Origin: Megachile rotundata
Taxonomy: Eukaryota > Arthropoda > Insecta > Hymenoptera > Megachilidae
Assembly: GCF_050947335.1 (NCBI RefSeq)
Contig: NC_134991.1
Span: 5,270,001-5,334,000 of the forward strand
Direction of reading: 5' to 3'
DNA length: 64,000 nucleotides
This document shows, in pieces, positions 28,401-40,400 of this stretch. The position numbers and the translations under genes are program-made. Position 1 is the stretch's first letter, and the number at the start of each line of letters is the position of its first letter. Under the pieces are notes generated by a model that saw nothing but the letters and a program-made list of their open reading frames with translations, was not told the origin of the DNA and did no database searches.

Positions 28401-31400
28401 TCTATGTCTTATGACATATGAGGAGAAATAATATGGAGATTCGAAAATTAGAGGAGTGGATGGTATAGGGATCGGATTATAGGGAGAGGTATGAGGATTC
28501 GGAGGATGTAGGGACTCGATACAGAGATTCGGATGATATGGAGATTGGGTGATGTAGGTATTTGGAGGATATAAGAATTGGGGCAGATGTAGTATTTGAA
28601 GAACGTAGGAATCTGGGGTTTAGGGATTTGGGATGTAGGGATTTGGGATGTAGGGATCTGGGATATGTGGATCTGGGATATGTGGATCTGGGATATGTGG
28701 ATCTGGGATATGTGGATCTGGGATATGTGGATCTGGGATATGTGGATCTGGGATATGTGGATCTGGGATATGTGGATCTGGGATATGTGGATCTCGAGAT
28801 ATGTGGATTTTGGGATATGTGGATCTCGAGATATGTGGACTTTGGGATATGTGGATCTCGGGATATGTGGACTTTGGGGATGTGTGGATTGGGGGATGTG
28901 TGAATTTGGGGATATGTGGATTTGGGATATGTAGATCCAGGATATATGGACCAGGGATATGTGGATCTAGCATATGTGGTTCTGGGATATGTGGACCCAG
29001 GATATGTGGATCTGGCATATGTGGACCTGAGATATGTGAATGTAGCATAAATGGATCTGTGATATATGGACTTGGTATCAGTAACCAGTAAATTCAGAAA
29101 TCTGCAAACATAGGAATTTGGATGCACCATAAAAATCAATAAAAGTAAAAATGTATGAATACATAAAAATTTAGTAATTTGTTCACATATGAATGTGAAA
29201 GCTCACAGATCCCCGAATATAAGAATCCCGTAATACTCGTAACTCCTTGCTTCCCAAGTTCTCAAATTTCCAGATTTCAAAATTTTCAAATTTTCTGAAC
29301 TTCGTAACTTCTGAATTTCCCAAATCCCCAACACGCAGTAATATAAATCGTGGCAATATAAAAGAAACTTCGCAGAAAGTACGAGTTTAAATAATCCATT
29401 ATGCACGATAGGAGTATGGCATATTTCTTCGCATTTACAAGAAGTTAAAGTTTTCTGAAAGGGACTGGAGTTTCAGTTAAAAATGATGTATATAATCTGA
29501 TCCTTCCGATTACACAGAACGAGGAATGATAAAAATCCGCCTTAATGGATACGTACGGCACTGATAGAAGTGATAATATCGCGGAAACATTAATTAACTT
29601 TCGGGTATTCCGGAGGATCCGTTTTAAAACGAGCGAATTACTAGCAAGTAAATGAAGTTCCGAGGTTTTAAATTCTCATTTTCGAAACGTGCTGCTTGCA
29701 TTCGGTAAAACGTCGAGAACTCTTTTCTCAGTTTTAATTCGCTCGGTATGAATGAAAGATTTTAAGTACTTAAGCATGTTTAAATAACAATATTGAGTAA
29801 GAACTGCGCTGATAATAAATACAAGTTATAAGAATGAATCACAGGAAATATTAACGGAACAGTGATGTATTCGTTTCCATGGAAATGTAGAGCATCGGGT
29901 CATCGATGTGACGTAAATAAAACTTCGCTACTTTTTATTTTCATTTTCTCGTGGACAGTAGAGAAATCTGTCTATGAATATTTATGAACGTAAAACCTCA
30001 GTTATTCGTAAAATACCGTATGTGGCCATAACAAAAAAAAAAACAATTTTACGTCAAGCTTCTGAATCATACGTTTTCATATTTATTAAAAACCGAAATA
30101 AAATTCTGAGTTATTTTAAGAGATACTTAAAACTGTCAGAACTAACAATTCTTATATTATTAATCTCTGAAGGTAATTGTTCAAAGATAAGCTAAAAATT
30201 GTTAAAAAATGAGATTGATCAAAGTAAGGTGATTAAAGACAAGATCACTTAATCGACCAAATTGTTCAAAGTGCAGTGATTAAAATCGTTAAAAGTTAAA
30301 AGTGAGATAGTTGAAAGTAAAATGGGATGAAAGAAATTAGGAAGTAGCAAAGCAATATCGTACGAAAACGGCAACCGAGTTAGTCAGGTGGGGAACAACT
30401 GTTCTAAGTAGTCCTTATTAATTTTGACAAAGGGCCGAGTAAACGTTTAACGATTCGCGGACTCGGAGTTCATTAGAATTCATTGCTCCCGGTCCCGATG
30501 TAAATGTACTAATAGCCCAGAACTAAGCGGTTCAAGTAAATGAACTTGGTAACCAACACTAACCTCCGCCGCATGATTTCGAGCAGGCGGATATCGATTC
30601 CAAACTCCACGAGTATCGGGATTGGCAGCTCGATCCATTTCCACCGCACACGCCACACGCATCTGTGTTCTTGTTGCTGCCGACCCGCAGGTCACAACCA
30701 ACCTTCTGAAACAGAAAGCAACGCCCTCGATTAATAAAACGTTCTCCCTCCGCTTCGCTACAAATCGCCTTCTTCGTCGCTATTACTCAAGCCGCGTTAA
30801 ATTTACTCGGAGAAATAACAACTCCATTCTTTTTCTTCGTTAACATCACCACTCTTAACCTATCATTTTTTGAATACATCATTATTATACGTTGTACGTC
30901 ATAGTTGTAAGTTGTGTGTCATTGCTGTAAGTTGTGCGTCATTGCTGTAAGTAGTACGTCATTGCTGTACGTTGTGCGTCATCATTATTCTTATCTTAAG
31001 TATCAAATGTTAGGGGATATTTTGCATATGGTGGGGTCGGAATTAAAAGTTGAAATTTAGACGTGTTAAAATGTAAGTCAGACTCGTATGTAATATTTAA
31101 TGTGCGTCACATATGGATTATTATATGTCAGACTTAATGCTCACATTTCTATCAGAAAAGTATCCTTATAAAATGATTCCTATCATATAACGTTAAACGG
31201 AGGATTATACATTTCCACACAGGAAACATTAATTATTGATCAGATTAACTTTTAATGAATCGCAAATCTGGATCTCCCCTTGTAACGATCTGGAGTGACA
31301 GTCTGAAAATGTTCCGATAGATTCTCGTCAACTGTGTCGACTCTTTATTGACCTCTTACTTCAATCAAATGCAGACAAAATATCTAAAAATTATCATTGA

Positions 31401-34400
31401 TCTTGCTCTTCGTAGAGTCATCTTCAAAAGTCAAATACAAAGTTGCAAATATCCATGATTGCAATTACATTCAACATGTAAACAATTCTTATCACATCTA
31501 TAAGACGTTGGATCAAATAAATAAATAGAATAGATAAATAAATAAATAGAACAGTAAGTATAAGACGTTGGATCAAATAAATAAATAGAATAGATAAATA
31601 AATAAATAGAACAGTAGGTAATTTACAGGAATAACTGCTGGAACAAAGAAATTTACTTAGGTCTAAATTAAAGCTGGATGAGCAAGGTACAAATCGTGAA
31701 AGCTAAAAATTAATCAATACGACAATAAAGAGGTACGTCAGAATCTGAATACGAGCCGTCCCGTACAAATTCAGCGGTGCCAGAAGAAAGAAAAAGTCGA
31801 CGGTGTAAGCTGACGTCGATTCGTGACCTGGCTCGGACGGCAAACTGATTTGTCATTCAGGCTGCATGGAGGTTTGCACGGAGGTCGAGGAGTACATTAT
31901 TCATCCCTTATCCGGGCGAGAAGAGTGAACCAAACTGGTGGCAAAGGTGTCAGGTAAAAGTGGAGACCAGTCGGGGTAGGATATACTTGGGACGGAGATA
32001 AAAAGGGAGAAACACGAGCCTAACGAGATTCTTACATCCATGATCGACTGTCGCAGTTCGGACGATGTTGGTGGTAGTACATTTAGAAATTATTGGGTGA
32101 GTAATTAGGAATATATGAGTGGTAGGAAATAGGTATTGGAGATGGGAATGTGGGGAGGAGGTAGAAATTGGGGGATGTAGGTATTTGGGAATGTAGAAAT
32201 TTGGAGTTTTGAGAATTTGGAGATCTGAGAATTTGGGGGTTTAAGAAATTGGGGATTTGAGAATTTGGAGATCTAGGAATTTGGGGGTTCAGGAATTTAG
32301 GGTTTTGAGAATTTTGAGATCTAAAAATTTGGGGGTTTAAGAAATTGGGGATTTGAGAATTTGGAGATCTAGGAATTTGGGGGTTTAGGAATTTAGGGTT
32401 TTGAGAATTTTGAGATCTGAGAATTTGGGAGTTTAAGAAATTGGGGATTTGAGAATTTGGAGATCTAGGAATTTGGGGGTTTAGAAATTTAGGGTTTTGA
32501 GAATTTTGAGATCTGAGAATTTTGAGGGTTTTAGAAATTAGTGATTTGAGAATTAGAAGATCTGGGAATTTGGGAGTTTAAGAATTTGGAGATTTAGGAA
32601 TTTGGAAACTTAAGAATTTGGAGATATAGGAATGTGGGGGTGTAGAAATTTGGGGATATCTTTGGAAGTATAGAAAAGTGACATAGGGACCTCACTATAT
32701 AAAAATTTAACTGCCTATAACTTTATAAATCTGTAGATTTACATAAGTACCTAATGAAATATAGAAATATAGAAATAGAATCTAGAGATTGAGATGTAAA
32801 ATTACAAAGATCCATTTACAGAATATTAAATGCATTTCTCCAATATTCCACGAAAGCTTTAACGTACCATAATACATAAATAAGTTAAAATAACTTTTCT
32901 CAGCTTCCACGTTTTGCCACTTTGTGAGTAAAAGCTTCTTTGCATGTAGAGTATACTAAAAAATTCATGTAACATATTCCACAAATTATTCTGTGGTCGT
33001 TTTTCCAACGAATTTTCCCTGATTAAAGTGGAAAAGTGTGCCGCGTTTCCAGAAAATTGATTCTGTTAACTCGTCCAGTACGTGTTCCCCAGATCACGGT
33101 TCTTATTAATAAAACTTAAAAATGTTGTAACATTCAATTTTCAAACGTGAAGAAAATGCAGAAAAAATTTGGTGCGCTACTAATTAATTCTCACAAACAG
33201 AATGGTCAATTTCTCGTATTTATACGATAATGTTACCCGCATTACCGTCATTTGTATTCTCTCCAAAAGACTACCGCAACGGCGGCAAAATTTAAGATGC
33301 ACGTACCATACGTAGAGAATCATGGAACTGGTCCCGAAAGGCTAATATTCGATTCTGGCATTTCCACGAGAATTTCCCACTAAATTCTGTCAATCTTCTG
33401 TCTCGCTTACGTGGAACCGCGTCTTTTCATCAGGAACACGTACATTCCTCGCCAGCATTTAGAAACCGCATTTACACTTCAGCGAAAAATTCTTCCACGT
33501 GCATCTTATTCGAGGAATTCGCGTAGGAAGTAACTTTGGCGAATCATGTTTCTCCGAGGATAAAAACGAGCGAGATAAAAGAGGGAAGGAAAAAGAACTT
33601 GAAGACGCAGGACTTGGAGGAAGCACGATTAATCAAATCATTCAGTTGCAGTCGAATTCGTTAATAATGAGATTTTTAATTTTTCTTGATATCGTTAGAT
33701 GAATTTTGGGGAGAATTTTGGGGAGAAGGAAGATAGGGAGGATGTAGAGGTATAGGATTTGGAGAATGTGGAGATGGAGGGTAGTATGATATATAGGGAT
33801 GGAGGGTAGAATGGAGTATGGGGATGGAGGGATAGAGGCATGTAGATATAGGGAGTTAGTACAAATAGAGATGTGAAGGTAATGGGAAATTGGGGATGTG
33901 TGGAATTGGGGAATGTGGGAATTGGGAGATATGGGAATTGGGAAATGTGTGGAATTGGGGAATGTGGGAATTGGACAATGTGGGAATTGGGGAATGTGAG
34001 AATTGGACAATGTGGGAATTGGGGAATGTGGGAGTTGGGGAATGTGGGAATTGTGGAATGTGGAATTGGGGAAAGTGGAATTGGGGAATGTGGCATTGAG
34101 GAATGTGGAATTGGGGAATGCGGAATTGGGGAATATTGGAATTGGGGAATGTGGAAATTGGGAAAGTGGGAATTGGGGAATATAAGGAAATACTTCCAAA
34201 TATAACACACAAATCAGCAATAATTTAGGAAACCTAGAGGTCTAGAAATCTAGCTACCCAAACAATATAGTCTAACGATATTCATAGCTGATCACATACA
34301 CCCATATCTAAGGAATTCACACACCTAAGAATCAAGGAAAATATAGAGATCCAAGAACTACAGTACATAGACACAGTCTTCCGTATAAATAAAATAAAAT

Positions 34401-37400
34401 ATTGATCCACCCTACGATTCAACATATTCGTACTCCAATAAAAGTAAAAGCAATCAAGCGTAGAAATAAAATAAAAGATCGTCTGAAATTCCGTCTGGAA
34501 AGTAATTTCGAATGCAGACTCGGCTGGATCCTCCAGATCTCGAAATTTTTGTACACTCAGGGACAAATGTGAAAGGAACAGCTATGCACATGTTCGAATA
34601 GTATGCACGTACATATAGGTATGTAGGTAAAGGTATGTGGGTGTGTGCTTCTGTCTGTGTCTACAATACACAGCGCAGGGGCAAACAGAACGAAAGGGAC
34701 ACACAATACGGGCGCTCAGGATTAGGTTTACTTTGCTCGAGAAGTGGAAACCTGCAGCGGAGCCCCGTAATTGAAGGATAGGACCATCGAAGCAACCGGT
34801 TATTTCTCTAGGTAAACAAGCCAAGAGAAACGGCCAGCCGTTCGGGCGTGCAAAATGAAATATCGCGGAACTTAACGGCGTCGATCCTCCATTCTCGCAA
34901 TCCAGGCTGTCCTCGGCTCGATCCGTGCAAATAATACCATCACCGTCCAGTAAATACTTTCCCTGGACGCGAATAGACAGTTCATGAACCAACGGGCACA
35001 AAAGGCTCGTTTCAAAAACCTCTAGATCCTTTAAAACGAACGGCAGATGGGATTTGTAAATCACTTTCCTAGCTGCCTTTTGCGGAGACTATTGGAAAGA
35101 TATCTTCGATTATTTAACGTTCGTTATTTATATCTAACTTGATATATGTCTGAGCATCGACACAAATGTCGATATACGTCGGAACACTTTTTGTATAAAC
35201 TTGCGATTCATTGAATTTTGAGATAATACATAATATTCATGTATTTTCACTAAAACTTATAAACCTTTATATGCAGACTCTGCAGATTTTTTTATATGAT
35301 TTATGTTATATGATCCTTTAAGCACCTCATTGTTAATTACCATAAATGTACGAATAGCTTCGTTAAAAGAGCGAGCTCTGGTTTAATAAACGAATTCAAT
35401 TAACTTAGTTCTCGGAATGACCTTCATTTGTTCCTACAAAAAAGGTATAGAACTTCGCAGACATGAAGGTCGATAAAAAAGAAGAAAGTAAAAGCTCCAT
35501 TGTCGCACTCACAATTAACCCGAGCATTCGATAGCTAATGAACGCAAATACGGACATAATTCGATGACCGATCGTACTTCCACAAACAGAGGTTTCATAG
35601 AAATTCGCAGATATCGAAGATAAAAAGGCAGCCCATTAATACAAAGCTCACAATATCCGTTAAGCGATCGGTAGCCAACGAATTAAGGGCGTACAAGTTT
35701 CAACGGAAGCACGATAAATTCCATCGTTTCAGTGAAAACAGCCGGAATAAGGCGGACGAAGTGATCGGGAGAAGAGCAAGCCAGCCCTGTCTGCACAGCC
35801 GGGAAAATCCCATTCTCCGGGAAACTATGTTAAAAGGCAGAAACGAGTGTAGAGAAAAGAATCGTTGGAAGAGGGTTGGGGGAATGATAAAGGGATGGTG
35901 AAACGCGGGGGTGGGGGGTGTATTGAACGTAATGGGCTAACTCGGGTGGACGATAAGGGCTGTGGAAGGTGTACCGACTACCGAATGGAACCTTGAAAGC
36001 CAATTTGAATAATTGAACGCTAGTCAAATTTACGTAACGAAATAGCTGAGAGACGGAAAGTCGCGGAAATCGTTGATTTACCCTCGACCAGGATCCTGTT
36101 ATCAGAAAAGAGACGGATTTATTTTGTATTCCATTATGTGCGCGATCAAACACGGATAAATCCTGCATACCGACTTAGGATAATTTGTTGAGAAACGGTT
36201 GATGGTCAGTAAATTAAATTGGGAATGTAGTAATGTGAGAATGTAGGAATGTGAGAATGTAAGAAGGTGAGAATGTAGCAATGTAAGAATGTAGCAATGT
36301 GAGAATGTAGGAATGTATGAATATAGGAATATGAGAATATAGGAATGGAGGAGTGTGGGAATATGGGAATTGGACAATGTGGGAATTGGGGAATGTGGGA
36401 ACTGGACAAGGTGAGAGTTGGACAATGTGGGAATTAGGGAATGTGGGAATTGGGAAATGTGGGAACTGAGAAATGTGGAATTGGAGAATGTGGAATTGGA
36501 GAAAATGGGAATTGGGAAATGTGCGAATTGGAGAATGTGGGAATTGGGGAATGTGGGAATTGGGGAATGTGGGAATTGGGGAATATGGGAATTGGAGAAT
36601 GTGGTAATTGGGGAATGTGGGAATTGGGAAATGTGGAATTGGGGAATGTGGAGTTGGGGAATGTGGGAATCGGGGAATGTGTGAATTGCCAAATGTGGGA
36701 ATTAGGGAATGTAGAAATTTCTAAGCTCAAAAACTTGTTAATATCAGAATTCCCTTTGAAATTCAACGTCCCAAAGAAGTCTAAAATCCCATAAATTTCC
36801 AAATACACAAATTCGCGTTTGCCGCAATTAATCTTTCATTACACCGCATTTATCTCTATCCGATAGCAATTCACGAAACAGGTTCGCAATTAGAAGTTAT
36901 AAAACAGTTAATTCTTAACGAAGCACTCCAACAATCTCGAAACACAGAGTGCATGAATGCATCGGACACAGAGATAGCCAAGTACACAGTTATTCCGGGT
37001 GAACAAGTGGAAAGGGATGCAAAACGAAACAATCGGAGAAATTTCAGGGCAGGAAGACAAACTCTAACGAGTCGTGATAGCACAAAAGCGTCGCGCACTT
37101 ATCGAGCGTGTCCGACACGAGAAGAGAACTCGCCGACGCTTTAATAATGCAAAACCAGTTTGCGTTTACCGGAGCTCGGTTAGTGCTTAATTACGTAGAC
37201 CTGTCTTCTGATTAGATATTGTCCCTCCAACTTCGTCGACACTGTGACCGCCACGAAATCCCGTTAATTATTTCTTGACGCCCTTCCGAACGTTTCTGTG
37301 AATCGTTTCTTATCTGACTCTCCTCGGAAACCCTACAATTTCGTATTTTTTACTCGTAAAACTTACACCTCACGCTTTTCAAGGAGTTGAAGAAGGTTTA

Positions 37401-40400
37401 TTCTACTGAGGACTGCTAAACTGCAATTCTGGATTATTTATATAATTCTACCGTTAGAGGTGTTTATCGTAATTATATTATACTATGAATTGACTGTAAG
37501 TCAATAAATGCAACGTCTAATTAAGTTACGTTGAACCGATTTGCATCGAGTGGCACGAAACTGTACGGTGAAGTGAATTATACCGTGTCGAAATAGGAGG
37601 TGATCGAGGAATGTAGGAATGTGGGAGTGTGAGAATGCGGCAATGTAAGAATGTGGGAATTGGACAAGGTGGGAATTGGACAAGGTAGGAATTGGATAAT
37701 GCGGGAATTGGACAATGTGGGAATTTTGGAATGTAGGAATTGGGGGATGTGGGAATTGGGAAATGTGGAATTGGGGACTGTGGGAAATGGGGGATGTGGG
37801 AATTTGGGGATGTGGGAATTGGAAAATGTAGCATTGCGAAACGTGGGAATTGGGGAACGTGGGAATTGAGGAATGTGGGAATTGGGGGACGCGGAATTGA
37901 GGAATGTGGGAATTACGGAATGTAGGAATTGAGGAATATGGGAATGGGGGAATGTTGGAATTTAGGAATGTGGGAATTGAGGAATGTTGGAATTTAGGAA
38001 TGTGGGAATTGAGGAATGTTGGAATTTAGGAATGTGGGAATTGGTGAATGTGGGAATTGGAGAATGTGATGCTGAAGTTCGAGTTTTCCATATTTTAGGG
38101 ATCGTAAATTTTCACTTCCAGTCACGTCCGTGTTTCTCGTATTTGGAAGGAGAAATCTCTATTTCGCCAATGCGCGATCATAAACGGGAGTGCAGAGCAA
38201 CATTCGGGTGCGAATAGAGTCCGAGGGTTAATGGGCTAAAAGGTTCACACTACTTAAGCGACTAATCGTCGAAGTAGCCTCTCGTGGCCTGTTTCTCGGT
38301 ACACAAAGTCGTCAACGGTGTAAAGTAAGATCGAATTAACTTAATGGACGAGAAGTGCGGGCGTTACGACGCACCCAGGGTAAATATTGGCCGAAGACGA
38401 CAGGACGACGCCTCGTTAGCTCGTATTTTCCTCGGTCGAAGAAGAACGCGGTCGCGCACAATCGTAGACCAGAAACCAAAAGTTATAAATAAGTTTGGAC
38501 GAGTCCAGCGGCGATGGAATAGGGTGGAAAGTGGGTACAGATAGGGCGTCGTGTGCCACTCCGCCGGGGCAAATTTTCCGGCCTCGAGTTTCCGTTGGAA
38601 CTTTCTTCCTCGCTAAGTTTCGACAAGGGATGCAGCAATTGCGACTTAATTCTTAACCGACGCTTTTCAACGTAATCTTAGGGCCTCGACGCGATCGCAT
38701 ATTTAAAAGTTTGATCACCGCTTTTAATTAATTATCCTGGCAGCCGGCTCGCTTCCGCTGGAATGCCGCGAATATCAACTAGAAACTGCAGGAATGGACG
38801 GCACGAACTAACTTTCTCTTTCCATTTCTTTTCTTTAATGAAAAAAATTAAAATGTGTGGTACACGTTCATTACAGTTACGATCTTTATTATTATTTTTA
38901 TACAATGTTTATGTGTAATTATGTATGTGAATTATACAAAATATCTCAATTAAATGATGTACGTATTATTAAAATTAATTAAGAATTGTTCGGAAGCTAA
39001 CTCTGCTGATTTACGAGTTGGATGATTTATCATGTGGTTGCATCACATGACATGTCTGACCATTGCCCTGTCTATACTACTGATTTCGTTATTCATCTTC
39101 GTTGCACTTATCGATTTTATTCTGCTCTAAACGATATTAGGTATTAAAATCTTAGTTGACTATCTGTCTTACTACTTATTTTTAATATTTTTTACAGAAC
39201 AGTAAAACCTGAATACATTTAAGTTCGTACATAACCAATTTACTCATCAACGTATGTACATTTAAGTGAAAAGTATAAAACAAATTAATTAGTACACTAA
39301 AAATTTATTAAATATTTTTTAAAATAAAAACAAATGTATGTTTCAAATAGATATAAGCACTCAAACAATTTCCAATCGATAAAAGTCAAATTCATCACTT
39401 TCCACAATTATTTTTTCCTCCGAGCTCGCAATTTGCTTTAATCGAATAATCGGTGATTGAAATCCGCTGCAATCTTCAGACTGATTAATAATAACGAACA
39501 AAATTCGATGGACTTATTACGCTTAATTAAATTTGTAATAAATAAATTGTCCTCACGCATCGAGTAATTTTCCGACGACCAAACTGCGTTCGAATAAACG
39601 AATATTTGAGGTACGAGTTCCAATTTTTTAAGTTCCCGCGTTCGTTTAATGAAAACAATTTGGTCCTCTCGTTCCGGGAATTAAATAATCCTGTTTGAAA
39701 ACCGTGTTAGGTATTATTTAGGATATCGAAACATTAGCGAGTGCTTCGTCAATATTCGAGAGGAATTTGTGCACATGGGTTTATCTGTTTATTACTTGTT
39801 ACGTTTCTGGGATAATGTAATTGTTCATTAAAGATTATTTGCAGTTCTGTGATCCTTAGAATATGTTTCACGGTATATTTTACTGAACTCGGTTCAGTTA
39901 CTTCATTTCTTAATTTCTCAACTTGCAATTAAAATGGTGATATAAAATGAAGTTACATTAAAAGTTACTGTCATTGATAAAAAACTTGCTGATGTAAATT
40001 ATTATTATTAACGTGAGACTTGTCGTGTACATAAGTTAATAGTAGTAATAGTATATTTCTGAATTTCTAAATACTTAAATTTGAAAGTCAAAAATTTCTA
40101 TATTTATATTTATATTTTTAAATTTTCAACCCTCAAATTTCTATTTTGAATTACCTAATACCACAATACTCAAATTGCTGAATTTCTAAATACACAAATC
40201 TATCAATGTGGGAATTGGACAAGGTGGGAATTGGACAATTTGGGAATTGGACAATGTGGGAATTGGGCAATTTGGGAATTGGACAATTTGGGAATTGGGG
40301 AATGTGGGAATTGGGGAATGTGGGAATTGGGGAATGTGGGAATTGGGGAATGTGGGGAAATTTAACAAATCAAATTTGTTAACTTTCTATTTCTAAATCA

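Noticed and set aside
28477..29139. 220-codon frame rich in STYPRSTYPRS
   Set aside because: It is produced by the GGATATGTGGATCTG array, not a collagen-like or silk protein.
33642..34220. 192-codon frame with repeated PIPTFPNSHIPQFP
   Set aside because: It is the complement of a 16-bp minisatellite; equivalent frames are open in all phases on both strands.
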